The position numbers and the translations under genes were made by a program. A model generated the notes under the pieces. The model was not told where the DNA came from. It did not search any database and worked only from the letters and a program-made list of their open reading frames with translations. Shown piece after piece: positions 29,746 to 41,103 of a stretch of 64,000 nucleotides of DNA. Origin of the DNA: Saccharomycopsis fibuligera x Saccharomycopsis cf. fibuligera (taxonomy: Eukaryota; Ascomycota; Saccharomycetes; Ascoideales; Saccharomycopsidaceae); the NCBI GenBank assembly GCA_001936135.1, contig CP012809.1, positions 391,001 through 455,000 on the forward strand, in the 5' to 3' direction. The first letter of the stretch is position 1, and the number at the start of each line of letters is the position of its first letter.

Positions 29746-30579
29746 CTGAAACTATCTATTGCTGTGAGTTTAGGAATGCTTTAAAATACTCTACAAGGAT
29801 GGAGAGTATTTTGTTTGTCTGTGACGAAGCTTGTCTGGTGGTGGCAAAAGCTGAACAGAACTCTTTTGTCGTGGTGGGTGTGCAAAGGAGTTGATAACTG
29901 GGAAGCCCTAATAAGATTTGACTATTGCAGAGCACCAAACTTCGAAGAGAAAGACACCAGAGAGCTGAGAGTGAGAGTAGCGTAGTTGCAGATTTTTAGT
30001 GGGCGTGAATGGCGATGCTGGAGCTAGCAGTACTGATGATATTGGCGGTGGTCTAACTAGTGCTGGAGTATTGATTGCTCTTGGTCCTTTGTTTTTTTGT
30101 TTTTTTTTTTTCGCCTTCGATTTTGTTTTTGTCCTGCAGCAGTGGCTATCACCGGCAAACAAAGGTGCGTCGCGCCCTCGAGGAAATCTTTGATGTCAAG
30201 ACCATTCCAGAGCACTCTGACACCACACTGTGTGTATATGAGAGTTCCACTAACAGTTGCTCATGAGCCAGTATACTCCATAGCAGGTCATCGCTGCAGA
30301 CCCGACATTTTCACTTCCGACCGCAATACAAAGGTCGTTTAATGCGTTATTGTTGAGAGATATTTAATCTTTGCCATCAATTGTGTTTATTTGTCCTTAT
30401 ATATTTTGTTTGAACGCAGGAAAAAGTTATTAAGGAAATCACAAAGGCATTAAGAGTTTGATAGCAATACTCAAAGTGGGCTAATCTACTGTGATGCGTA
30501 AAAAAATTATTGTTAATTGAGCAAGCTTGCATTATTACAATCATTGTGGTGAGATCCTACTTTTTCAGCACTTACAAAT

Positions 30580-30840
30580 GACAATTGCAATCAGATCACC
30601 GTTGAACTGAGGCTTTGGAAATTACCAGAACACTATTCAAAAGATCTTTGGCCAACAAAGCCAGTCATTCCAATGCCACTATATACAGCTATATACAAGA
30701 AAGAAATGAACAAATGGTGGGGACAAGCCCAAAAGAACGAGTCCCCGAGAGGATAAGAACTAAAAATGGAGGAGAAGCTGGCTCTAAAAAAAAAAAAAAA
30801 AGAAAAGGTTGAAGTAAAACAGAAGAATACTATAAGTGAG
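30580..30840 (+). repeat. Dispersed LTR-like repeat, copy B
   Basis: Same orientation and order as copy A (19888-20136): TGACAA, CTTTGGAAAT, ACCAGAACAC, ATCTTTGG, AAAGAACGAG, GGTTGAAG, ACTATAAGTGAG. It carries an internal 16-nt A run (30786-30801) and a short insertion near 30745-30760 relative to copy A. Most differences between copies are transitions. Confidence 0.6.
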
Positions 30841-30878
30841 ACGAATTGAAGAAGCAAAGGCTAGATCGTTAGTATACC

Positions 30879-30930
30879 AAATAGAAACAACAAATAGAAA
30901 CAACAAATAGAAACAACAAATAGAAACAAC
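30879..30930 (+). repeat. Tandem repeat, 13-bp unit x4
   Basis: AAATAGAAACAAC repeated four times without change, then a partial unit. It adjoins the LTR-like copy B and sits in non-coding sequence. Confidence 0.9.
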
Positions 30931-32178
30931 AAACAATAATTATAAGAATAACCAGTAATTGTAGCGCAAACGAAGAGAAAAAAAATAGCCCTTGAGGAAT
31001 AAAGCAAACGCAAACAAGATTGAAGTAATAATACATGATAAAAAATAAAAAAGAAGAGTCAACAAAGTCACGACACTCCAATGCATGCAAGGTCACCGTT
31101 AGCTCCAAAAGCAGATATCGAGTTTCTTTGCAAAACCAAGCTTGTCAAGCTTCCCGCAACTGTTCTAAGCTGTCTGATTCACCTTACTGCTGTTGTCACT
31201 GGCCAGCTATTGCTTTTTCAAGCTGCCTTTGCCTTTTTGCTTTTTTATTTGCTGCCATGAGGCTCGCTGCTTTTGTTCAACTGTTAAGGCTGCACTTAAT
31301 AATCGGTCATCATGACATAGTCTTGATAAATAATAGTCTACACTCTACTATACCTATTTTTATCATGCTGTTTCATGCACAACATGCATAATATCCATCT
31401 TGGCTTCCCTTTGTACACAGTTCACAATAATCTTTTTGAAATGGCCCTGTTATAATTTTACATTAAAATCATGATTCCTTCTGTAAAAAAGAGAAATACA
31501 CTTTTTTTTTTTCTTTTTGGAATGTGACTTCTATATGGGCAAAGCAGAGTACGAGTGGTGGAGCGAGAACTTTTTTTTAAAAATTTATTTAGTATATATA
31601 GATATTGGTATTCTTTTTCTCTTTATATTCTGGCTATTAAGTAGCTACTATATTAGACACCTGTCTGAGGAGGTTGAACTTGACATATATCATGCACTGT
31701 GAGTTTCAAGGCACGTTACTAACTTGAAACGTTTTCATATTATTGTTGTAATGGCTCAGATTGCGCGGCTTTTTTTAATTCATTAGTTTCTAATTTTGCA
31801 TGATTTCCGTTCTCTTCTATTCCTTAATCTAGCTAGGCATTATATAGCTTTACTCACAAGACCACAATCAAATTTTTCCAGGAATATTAAACAGAAGGCA
31901 CACTGACAGTTCCCAAGCAGCCTTTTTCTGTCCAACTGTTAACTACAACGCTCAATTCAAAGTATATCGAGTTCCTAAAGAAGTCGATAAGTAGATACTA
32001 CTAAATTGCAATAATTAGCCGGAAGACATAGATAAAAAACTAATTTAATTCAAAAGCAATAATAATATAATGTATGGATCAATTTAGCAAGATTGCCAAG
32101 TTGAAGAAAAAAGAGAAGAAAAACAGAAACAGCTAAAAAAGAGAAAAAAAAAATTACAGACCCAAAGAACACCAGAAC

Positions 32179-35100
32179 TCAGGCATGTTTGAGCAAACCT
32201 TCCCTGACGTACCTTTTACGCAAGACAGAAATATATTCCAAGAATTTAGCGGGATTGGATTCAATACCTTTAGTGTAAACATAGTCACCAGCTAAATGCG
32301 TACTGAAAATTCTTCTCAAATAAGCTTCAGGAATTCTGGCCAAAATGTTTTCGATGCCAACTTCTGTCAACAATAAGTCAGGCAATGCATCCACAAGCAC
32401 TGCATTTCTAAACTCCACATCTTCGTCCCAAAGAGCCTTGCTATCAGCTAAAGAATCAGCAAGCTCGTTGATTGCAAGAGATAATTCATCCGACAAAATC
32501 GAAATTGGTTTATTGGTTTCTTTCTTAAGATTCCAAAGAGCATTAAATTCCAAACGTGCATTATGTTGGATAATTCTTTGCACCTCTTTGACATACTTTT
32601 GGTAAAACTCTGGCTTAGCGGTACTTCCAGGGCTAATGCACATCTTAGATAAGAAACTGGCATCATCAAAAGCTAAAGATGCAAGCACTTCTTTAGATGA
32701 TGATGTGACACCACCTTTGTTAGTTGATGCATCTTTGAATAAAGTAGCCCCGGCACCTTCAAGAATAAGTTTAGCAGACTGGGTAATGAACAAGTTTGCA
32801 CCTTCAACAATGTATGGAATTATTGATTTACCAGTTTTAGAGTCAATAAGATTGTGAACATTATTAGCGTCAAGAGATGCTGGGCGACCGCCACATGGCA
32901 CAAATAAATCAACTTTGCCAAACAAATCTTTTAATCTCAAGTGGAAAGTGTTACGGAAAACAACACCATTTGGGAAAGTCACGCCATTTGGCAACTTGAT
33001 ATCAACGTCATCAACGGCAACTAAGTAGCCATCTTTACTCAACTTCGATTTATCGTAATAGGAGATGTCCAATCTTGCTTTAGCCAAACGCACCAACTCG
33101 TCTTTATCTAATCCATTTGGATCACCAACCACAGCTGGACCATCAACAATGGCCACATAACTCTCAGCTGGTTTTGATAACAAGATTTCATTGGAACCCA
33201 AATCACCACCAGGACCACCAGTTTGAAATTTTGTAATTTTTTTGCTTGCGTCATTGGCATCAATATTCAATGTAGAGTAGATTTTTTCCACGTATGATCT
33301 GACAGACAAGGTAGTCATACCATATTCATCGTGTGGAATACCTCCCAATGATGGTGATTTACCAGTGAAGAATGATTTCCACCATGGCGCACCTCTCTTA
33401 CGGGCATGCAATGTAGCCCAGTCAACAAAACCTGAAGTACCTTCATCCGGACCCATGAAAAGAATTTCTGACTTTTTGTATAAATCAACAATAGGCTCTT
33501 TGACTCCAGGAATATTGTCTTCGATCAATAAGTCCAAAATGGAATCAATATATTTTTCGAACGAAGCTCTTGGTCTCGTTTGCGCAATACCAGTGTTCAA
33601 CAAGATAACCCCTTTGGAACCACCTTCTGGAATATCTTTATTTTTACGTTGCTGAGTGCTTGCAAGGCCATAGTTCTCGTCTATCAAGTTTCTAACATTG
33701 ACAGCATAAGCATCTTCGCTTCTGGATTGAACAACTCTAATACCACCACGTGCAATGTCTCTGAATCTAATGTGGAAACCTCTGAATTCTGAGCCAACAA
33801 CAAAGAACATACCAAATGGCAAGTTAGGATACTCTTCCTTTGGTAAAAATGAAGGTTCTAATCTGAAAGAAATGGCAACTTTGGTAGGAGTATAAAAGTT
33901 GGTTTTCAAAACGCTCTTGTTAAAAGCATATAATGCACGAAGTACCAACGAATCATGCTCATTTTGAGAAACATTCTTTGCTAATATTTCTTCGAACTCT
34001 TCATCATTAGTGACAGTCTGAATTGTGGATAAACGTTGATAGGATAAGGTCTTCTCCACTCTTGACTTAATATAATGGACATCAGCAAAATGGCGATATA
34101 ATCTGGCAATAATATCCTTATGTTTGATGAAAACTTCTTTGATGAAAGTCTGTGTGTAAGTTTCTGCTCTCAAACGATTTTTCAAAGATCCCAAGACTTC
34201 TTGATGCTGTAATGACTTGGAAGGATCCAACAAAGTAGTTAATTTGGCATATTCTGGGCCCAAACGGTTTAAAAAGTGAGTAACAAAGATAACCCCACAG
34301 TGAGCATAGATACTTTCTTGCAATGACAATTTACCAGCCGCAAAGCTATCATAGAATTCATTATTTGGAAGACAATACAACAAAGAAGCTTCTTTGATAA
34401 CTTGATGGACAGACAATTCTGAGGTTACAACATCATCGCTTGGGACAATATATGCGGAAATGACAGTGACGCCGTTAGCAAATTGTTCAACATACTTTCT
34501 GGTTTCCGAGAGTTTGTAGTAGTTCAACAAAGCAGTCAAAGCTGAGGAGTAATTTGTAGATGTCTTTTGGTTAAATCCAATGACAAGTCTATATTCTAGA
34601 GAGTTTTCCACTCTGTAGTGATGAATCACTGGGCCGCCAACTTGAACAACTTCAGTAATAATTTTGGAATACAATTCTTTGGTGTTTTCAGAAGAAATTC
34701 TCAAAAAAGTTTCATCACCAATCAAGTTCAAGTCAGTGGTTTTGGCATTGACTTTATCAAGGTTCTTGAAAGCATTTTTGTAAACAAAATATAATCTCAT
34801 GAATTGATCATTAGCCTCAGAAGTCTTGGCAGTTGGTAATTTCAAAGGGGCCTTGAAGGCTTCAAGTCTGTAAGAAGCGGTTTTTGGATCAGAACCGTTC
34901 AAATACTTTGCATCAATTCTTTTTTCATATTGGGTAGAATAATATTCCGGGGAGTCTGGGATAGAAGAATCAAAGTAAACCGCATGATCATCAGCTTCTC
35001 TCAAGTGGTGAATGAATGGAACATCAAAGTTTCCCGAGGCAAACTGTTCCAACTTGGCGGCGTACAAGGCATGAATGTGAGAGACAATACCCGAAACAGA

Positions 35101-35319
35101 CTCCCTGGCAAAGTAGACGTCATCAATGCCCAAAGATTCATAAAACCATTTGGTTTCTGCTTCAAGAAGATTCTCAGGGATGAAACCAGCTTTGTCCAAC
35201 TCGTCAAGAACTTGATCAAATTGTTTATCTTTACCAGCAAAAGGAACTGGAATGTATCCGGAGGCATTGCTTTGCAACGACAAAGAGCCGATGTTTGGGG
35301 TGTCAATGTTGAGACTCAT
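32179..35319 (-). CDS. GDH2: NAD-dependent glutamate dehydrogenase
   Basis: 1046 residues (S. cerevisiae Gdh2 1092). The large-subunit NAD-GDH architecture is present: a long N-terminal regulatory region, then the catalytic core with RFRDIARGGIRVVQSRSEDA, KDIPEGGSKGVILLN, LFMGPDEGTSGFVDWATLHA, TGGPGGDLGSNEILLS (nucleotide-binding glycine-rich loop), AIVDGPAVVGDPNGLDKDEL and IPYIVEGANLFITQSAK. It converts glutamate plus NAD to 2-oxoglutarate, ammonia and NADH, allowing growth on glutamate or proline. In yeasts it is under nitrogen and carbon control. Its upstream region holds a repeated TGCGTTTGCAAT element at 36056-36081. ATG at 35319 begins MSLNIDTPNIGS, as in relatives. Confidence 0.97.
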   Translation of the reverse strand: MSLNIDTPNIGSLSLQSNASGYIPVPFAGKDKQFDQVLDELDKAGFIPENLLEAETKWFYESLGIDDVYFARESVSGIVSHIHALYAAKLEQFASGNFDVPFIHHLREADDHAVYFDSSIPDSPEYYSTQYEKRIDAKYLNGSDPKTASYRLEAFKAPLKLPTAKTSEANDQFMRLYFVYKNAFKNLDKVNAKTTDLNLIGDETFLRISSENTKELYSKIITEVVQVGGPVIHHYRVENSLEYRLVIGFNQKTSTNYSSALTALLNYYKLSETRKYVEQFANGVTVISAYIVPSDDVVTSELSVHQVIKEASLLYCLPNNEFYDSFAAGKLSLQESIYAHCGVIFVTHFLNRLGPEYAKLTTLLDPSKSLQHQEVLGSLKNRLRAETYTQTFIKEVFIKHKDIIARLYRHFADVHYIKSRVEKTLSYQRLSTIQTVTNDEEFEEILAKNVSQNEHDSLVLRALYAFNKSVLKTNFYTPTKVAISFRLEPSFLPKEEYPNLPFGMFFVVGSEFRGFHIRFRDIARGGIRVVQSRSEDAYAVNVRNLIDENYGLASTQQRKNKDIPEGGSKGVILLNTGIAQTRPRASFEKYIDSILDLLIEDNIPGVKEPIVDLYKKSEILFMGPDEGTSGFVDWATLHARKRGAPWWKSFFTGKSPSLGGIPHDEYGMTTLSVRSYVEKIYSTLNIDANDASKKITKFQTGGPGGDLGSNEILLSKPAESYVAIVDGPAVVGDPNGLDKDELVRLAKARLDISYYDKSKLSKDGYLVAVDDVDIKLPNGVTFPNGVVFRNTFHLRLKDLFGKVDLFVPCGGRPASLDANNVHNLIDSKTGKSIIPYIVEGANLFITQSAKLILEGAGATLFKDASTNKGGVTSSSKEVLASLAFDDASFLSKMCISPGSTAKPEFYQKYVKEVQRIIQHNARLEFNALWNLKKETNKPISILSDELSLAINELADSLADSKALWDEDVEFRNAVLVDALPDLLLTEVGIENILARIPEAYLRRIFSTHLAGDYVYTKGIESNPAKFLEYISVLRKRYVREGLLKHA

Positions 35320-36055
35320 TGTGAGAGGGAAATGTGATGAGAAGAGGTTTCAAGAGATGGTAAGAAAGATTTCAGTCAAGAAGTTCCTTGCTAGTGAAGA
35401 GAAATTAGTCAAAAGAAAAGAAAATTGACAGACTGTCTTCTTGTTATAAGGACAGAGTTGCAATTCAATAGGCTGAGCAAAAATAAGCTTTGAACCTAAG
35501 TTAAGCGCCAATAGTAAGGAGATATGGGAAGTGAAAAAGTTGAAAATGGAAAACACTAAAAGAGTTAACCAAGAGTAGTGTACTGTAACAGAAGGATCAA
35601 TAATAGAAGATATACTGAAAAGAGGGCTAGGAGGCAAAGAAATAATAGCAGCAGCAAAGCACGAGCAAGCAGATGAGGGATTTATATATATCTCTACCTC
35701 TGTGTAGTGGTATCTATGGACGAGGTCTAGGTATACTGTTTCCCGGAACTGTCTGTCGGGCGATGAGCCTGCACGCCAATCCGGCTAATGCGATGATGTT
35801 TTTCCGGTTCAATGTTGCAGCGCCCCCCACCAGCTGTCATGAAATCCGACCCAAAGACTTTCGACTGTTTGACGTTGCCAGCTGGCGGTGCTGCTGTTTC
35901 CGGGCACCAACTGTGGCGGCGAAACCTATTCAGATTTCCCCTATTTTTGATGGATAGATGATGCCCATCATAAAACATGGAGTGTTACAATAACACAGTG
36001 CAGTGCAGTGTTGTGTTGACTCGAACGCTTGGAGCAGATTGCTGTCAACAGCGTG

Positions 36056-36081
36056 TGCGTTTGCAATAATGCGTTTGCAAT
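36056..36081 (+). repeat. Direct repeat TGCGTTTGCAAT x2 upstream of GDH2
   Basis: Perfect 12-bp copies at 36056-36067 and 36070-36081; the second runs into a TTGCAATTGCAA palindrome. About 740 bp before the GDH2 ATG; a possible regulator-binding site, inferred from repetition only. Confidence 0.5.
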
Positions 36082-36474
36082 TGCAATTATCCCTCATGTC
36101 TGTCCGCTCATTGGCAGTGTCTCCACCAATAATGATACTCGGTAGACAACTGCGATTTTGTAGCCGCTACTAATATTATTTTCATCGCTATTATCCTCAG
36201 AGGTACAGACGGTAAGTACTCTAATGGCACGTACAGCCGCAGCCTCATTAGCCAAACAGAAAAAGTTAAGAACAAAAAACGCGCAAGCATTTTTTCACTT
36301 GCTAATGAGTTAATTTGCGGTCGGGTCGCATAGCAGTGGCAAATACTTGCCACCTGTTATCATTGTAAAGGGCAACAGTAATACTACTTGCAATTGGGCT
36401 GTCCTCTTAGAGTGAAAAACCTTCGAAAAAGGTAGTACTATTTAACGAGCCTACAAACTGAAGTAACCTGTACT

Positions 36475-36500
36475 AGGTTCCGGTTCCAGGTTCCGGTTCT
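36475..36500 (+). repeat. Tandem 13-bp duplication
   Basis: AGGTTCCGGTTCC at 36475-36487 followed directly by AGGTTCCGGTTCT at 36488-36500. Non-coding. Confidence 0.8.
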
Positions 36501-36806
36501 AGCTAGCTTCTTTGAAATACGGCCGTATCGTTTTCTTCAACGCCGGCAGTAACCGGTTGCTGTCATTGGCAGGCGTGGGGGGTTCGCGGGCTATTTCTGA
36601 GCAGTTCCGCAGCTTCATTTTCTGTTTGTGTCCACGCACCGAGACGTGGTTTTGGATGCATCCTAAACCACCGGTCTCTAGGCATTGCAATGTTCATGTG
36701 CACAACTGTAGATGTGAATGTAATGATAAGGATATGCCCATTTTCCTGAGATTTTCACAAGCAATAATCCCCATTAAACCACCTCGTTGTGTTTCGGACA
36801 AAGGAA

Positions 36807-36807
<1 letters not shown>

Positions 36808-36847
<40 letters not shown>
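36808..36847 (+). repeat. 40-nt A homopolymer
   Basis: Uninterrupted run of A, the longest in the window. Its length is prone to sequencing error. Confidence 0.85.
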
Positions 36848-36852
<5 letters not shown>

Positions 36853-38967
36853 CGCCCGTATTGCTGTGACGTGTTTCTTTAGGGATAATGGAACATTACA
36901 TAGTGGTGGGAAAGTGAATGGGAAAGAGTGACAAAGCATAGAAAAAAATTTTTTACGAGAGCTCATTATCCCACGAATTGTAAGGCGCCGATATCAAGAG
37001 CTGCATTTGATGCCCCATATACATGTTGGAATATTAGTCAATGTTGTTGTTGGCTTTTCTAAAGAGATAATACCGCTATCAGCAATCTGTTATCAGCTTA
37101 AACATGAGTAATAAAAATAAATTTCAAAATGAAAACCACTGAACCTAAACTGCAGCTTTTACCGATCACCCGGGAAGTACCGAAACGCGTACCGAGGGAA
37201 AGGCCATATGCCCTCGAACCTTGCAAAGAGAGTGGGGTGCAAACCCTCGTCTTGTCAACAGAAAACACTTCGAAACCTAAAGAAATAATAACAATTGATA
37301 AAAAAGAGAAATTACCCAGCCAAAATCTTCCAAATTTCTTCTGGTTGATGATCCATTGAGGCTTGCGAATGCCGTGTGCCAATGGTCCATTTGATTAAAA
37401 TGGAGCAGACAATCCGAGTGCCTTTGTGCTGTCTTGTATGCGCAACAGTGAGTTCACCAGTCTTGCTGTTTGTTTCATTAGCTGTATGACAAAATAAACA
37501 TGCGTAAATGTAGCATTTATGTGCTGCGATACTCCATCATTGACTCCTCACTCGTCAGCACTAAAGCACTAAATTAAAATCCACGAAAATAAATAACTGC
37601 ATTGTTTACTATAAGAGATTGATGATGAATGATATCAGTTAACCGCTGTTAGCTAATGCCAATTTCGTTCTTACCAGTCACTACAAAGCGGCAAACGTGT
37701 GTTTTCGCTGTCCGAATCCAGAAAGTGGTGGCTTTATTCTTTGTTTATTGCTTACTTGGTCAGATTCCTGTATCAAATTCCCGTATCAAAAGCAACAGAT
37801 TAACACAATCAACAAGGCTGTAGAATAACAAATAGTTATGTCATGGCCCTGGCTCTCAGCAAATCATTTAACAGCTTTTTTTAACTTAGCAAAAACACGT
37901 CATCACCTGTACTGTGCCAGCCGTGAGCACAATTGCGTATCATGTTGAGCTTTGTGGTAGTTAAGAAATCCAGCCTGGTCCTGCACCCCAATTTCCCCGC
38001 GGAATTCGTGCCTTTTTTTTTTTTTTTTTTTTTGGAGCTAGCCCTGCTCTTTGCAATCTACCGCACATCCGCATATTAGCATCGTCATCAATACATTGGC
38101 AACTGATTTATTGCACTAAACATTTCAACAAAAAGAAAGTAGTATACAAAGGCAATGTGCTGATTATATTTGAGACAATTGACTCGTGACTTGCAGTTTT
38201 GTTTTTTATTGTTGTATCGTGTTTGTGTACATTGATTTCGTCGGGGTTCAAATCACAGCCAGTCATGCCTTTGCGGGCGAATAAACCATGAAGGATATCC
38301 ACCACTTAGCTACATGCAAGCTTACCAATTTTTACCCCAGCTTTTTTTCTTCTTTTGGGCAATCATCTATATTTAGTGCGGAGTTATTCAATATATAGAC
38401 TATGATATCCAAAAAATCACCAATCCATCTGGCTTTCTAGTAGTCTCTAGACACTGTTGTAAATGTCGCAAAAGTTGGATAATTGAAAAACCCTTGGCTT
38501 GAACTACTTACTCTGCCCACAGTTCCGCACATCAAAGAAATTTAATTGCCACTTTCTTTCCAGCGTAGTTGCTTTTATATTAAGGGAAAGTTGTGCCGAG
38601 CGGGTTCTCTCAGCCGCGTGCCAAGAATATACATACAAATATCTCCAACGAATATAACACGCATCGAAAGCTGAAAGCCGTTCATAATAAAACACAAGCT
38701 CAATTCTCCTCCTCATACTAACAAGCAAAAAAATGGCCCTCGGATATTTTCAGAAGCTTATTACAGAAATAGAAAAAGTTTGGGAAAAGAAATACAACTC
38801 TATATTTTCTATTATATGTATATAAAATCAAAAGAAAACTTTAAAAAAAAAAAAAAGGAAAGAAAAACTTGACCTAAGAATAATCCATTTGCAAAACATA
38901 AACAACAAAAAACAAAAACCGAGAAAACACCAGTAAGTAAAACTGCTCTTTCAAGTAAATTGAAAAA

Positions 38968-38970
<3 letters not shown>

Positions 38971-39004
<34 letters not shown>
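38971..39004 (+). repeat. 34-nt A homopolymer downstream of the first secreted-protein gene
   Basis: On the minus strand it is a T run beginning about 57 bp after the stop of the gene at 39061-39420, so it may belong to its 3' end region. Confidence 0.7.
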
Positions 39005-39007
<3 letters not shown>

Positions 39008-39060
39008 GGCGTTAACTTAGAACAAGTATCCAGAAAACTTGCCAAAGATTTATTTGTGGA

Positions 39061-39420
39061 TCATTCGCTATCAGTGTTTTGAACAGCATTGTAACCACCA
39101 ACAAGAGCACTTGCACCACCAAAGAGACCAGAACCAATCTTCCATATTTTTTTCCAGATACCTTTATCTTGAACACCGTCGGTGCTGTCTCCACTAGTGG
39201 AATTAGTTGCATTGTTGTATGCGTCAAAAGGAATTGCTGAAGGAACAATAGATTGTTCTTGATATTGGCCACTAGCTGCAACGTCGGAAGTGGCAGCTGA
39301 AACTGTAGAAGAATCAATTGTAGACGTAGCTGTTAAAGAAGAAGCAATTGGCAAAGAGCTTGCTAGCTGACCAGAGATGATAAAGAGAGCAACGGTTGAG
39401 GTCAAAGTAGAGAATTGCAT
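39061..39420 (-). CDS. Small secreted prepro-protein, VQDK family member 1 (119 residues)
   Basis: N-terminal signal peptide MQFSTLTSTVALFIISGQLA (1-20), followed by SSLPIAS as in siblings. The pro-region (about 25-80) is Ser/Thr/Ala-rich with N-glycosylation sequons NAT and NST (about 70-75). VQDK lies at 83-86, and residues 87-113 form GIWKKIWKIGSGLFGGASAL and more: Trp/Lys alternation then GxxxG-like glycine spacing, suggesting an amphipathic, membrane-inserting helix. The polar tail is QNTDSE. Four siblings lie upstream on the same strand (41104-45617). A strong TATA (ATATATAAA, 39575-39567 on the minus strand) is about 150 bp before the ATG, and a GCATGC element lies at 39837-39842. A secreted membrane-active peptide precursor is inferred; no named family was recognised. 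Glycosylated wall or signalling peptides are alternatives. Confidence 0.82.
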   Translation of the reverse strand: MQFSTLTSTVALFIISGQLASSLPIASSLTATSTIDSSTVSAATSDVAASGQYQEQSIVPSAIPFDAYNNATNSTSGDSTDGVQDKGIWKKIWKIGSGLFGGASALVGGYNAVQNTDSE

Positions 39421-41103
39421 GATAAATGTGTTTTGAGTAGGTTGAATGGTAAGAAAATGGCAATTTGAGAAATTAAACGATAATGAGAGTTTAGTTTTTT
39501 ATATTTGTATGTTAATATAGATAACTCACTAAATAATTATTTTCAACTCACGAAATGTCAAGTAGCTTTATATATCTGTTCAATTCATCTTCCCCTCGAT
39601 CATCAGTACTGATTTCCAGCATCTTACCACCAATGGTGATGTTTGTGCTCTATTATTGATGTTATTTGCTGATTTTTCAAATACGCTTTTTACCGTATTA
39701 TGACTTCTAACAACATCATCATCCGCGTACCCATGAGAACAACTTGTTGGTTCGTTACACGTCGCTGGAGATTATCGATCTCTAACGGTAAAGCTGTGAC
39801 AGGTTCCTCGCGCTGTTTCATGCGATATCATGCAGGGCATGCATATACGCCAACGAAGTTTCTTGGAATCCATTTTTTTAATTCTGGTTTAGCATTTTAT
39901 AATACTGTCAAACGTCGCCTCCATGGTTATTACCACAATGTTTGAAACAACTGCCTTTAACCAAAAAGATTAACTTTTGTATTTGGTACACACAGAAGGA
40001 GCTTTTTGCTTTCGGTCTTCAAAGGCCTACCAATAACGCTTGTGTCCGCTTGCGTATTCCGTCATGTCAAACAAGTCTCCTCTGGTAACAAGAAATTCAG
40101 CTATGTGTTATCTCGTCTACTAGTGCTTAGTAGCTTGAGGAGCCAAGTTAATGAGTGCAAACTGTCTTTGTTTAGAAATAAGATGACGAAATTACCATGG
40201 AATATAAGCATTTCTGGGAGGCAGAGTAATCACATTTAAGAATATCTACCACTACCACCAACATTATCGAATTCGGTTTCAAAAGGAAGAAGCTCAACGT
40301 CACCCGAAACTGGTTTCAAATGTAAAAAATATGATATGGTAGCGGTGTTGGAATTTTTTCATGATGGTTTTGGTTTTTTTCTTTTGATTTCAAAATGGAA
40401 GCCAAAGTCCCCAAGATTAAGAGTCGTCAGAACAAAACTAAAACACCAAGACAAAAAGCCCTGCCTCAATACCCAGGCTAGAGACTATATTTTCCTTGAA
40501 GCATAGAGAAATACTTCTAATATGGAAGATAGGTGCGTAACTTCAGTTTGAAGCTTCTAGAAGCATAAAACGTGAGGAAGGGAATCATATAATACACTTC
40601 TGGACCCAAAGTTATGATTAAAGAAATTGATTGACTAAATGGCCTCTCAAATACTAATAAGAAGTCAACACATTTTGGTAGACAACCAAGCACTGGTTTT
40701 ACCTTTTTTTTTTATCTTACTGGATTTTCATTGTTTCTTTTCTTTTAGCTCTACCTTTTGTTACAGGACACTTTTACTTATTGCTATAGCAAGACGCTCG
40801 AAATAGTCGGCAATCTAAGAACAACCAAACTTGTGTCATACATTTCTATCATTAATAGCTTTGGAAGTACAATTGGTTGTTTTCATAAAAAGAAAAAATT
40901 CAACTTAATATAGTATTTTGGTAAAAATTATCAGAAGCAAAAAAAAAAAAGTCCAAAAGTAAAAGAAACTTTGTCAACAAAAAGCAAAATACAAAAGAAA
41001 AATGATGAAAACAAATCTAATACAATAATCTTATTTCCTCATCTCGCGCACGACAAGGTCATACCAGAAGAGTTTTTTTTTAGTTCCCTAATATGATTAA
41101 AAA
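39421..41103. other. Spacer between secreted-protein genes 1 and 2
   Basis: 1.7 kb. It holds the gene 1 promoter (TATA at 39567-39575; GTTTCATGCG at 39815-39824 with GCATGC at 39837-39842) and A-rich 3' sequence of gene 2. No convincing gene. Confidence 0.6.
39815..39842. promoter_or_regulatory. Shared GTTTCATGC / GCATGC element upstream of secreted-protein gene 1
   Basis: GTTTCATGCG at 39815-39824 and GCATGC at 39837-39842, about 400 bp before the ATG. A very similar pair occurs at 43163-43185, also about 430 bp before sibling 3. Function inferred only from recurrence. Confidence 0.4.

Larger units (their letters stand above)
29746..32178. other. Gene-free stretch between KAP122 and GDH2
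   Basis: No convincing gene in 2.4 kb. It holds the second LTR-like repeat copy (30580-30840), a 13-bp unit repeated four times (30879-30930), and a GTTTCATGCA..ATGCAT element at 31370-31386 that resembles ones upstream of the small secreted-protein genes. The last 200 bp is A-rich 3' sequence of GDH2. Confidence 0.6.
35320..39060. other. Long gene-free stretch upstream of GDH2
   Basis: 3.7 kb without a convincing gene. It contains the GDH2 promoter, small direct repeats (36056-36081; 36475-36500), a 40-nt A run (36808-36847), a 21-nt T run (38013-38033) and a 34-nt A run (38971-39004) just past the stop of the first small secreted-protein gene. Open frames here are short and depend on homopolymers. 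Confidence 0.6.

Noticed and set aside
30869-31108. Phe/Leu/Cys-rich membrane-like frame
   Set aside because: Derived from A-rich plus-strand repeats, including the 13-bp tandem array.
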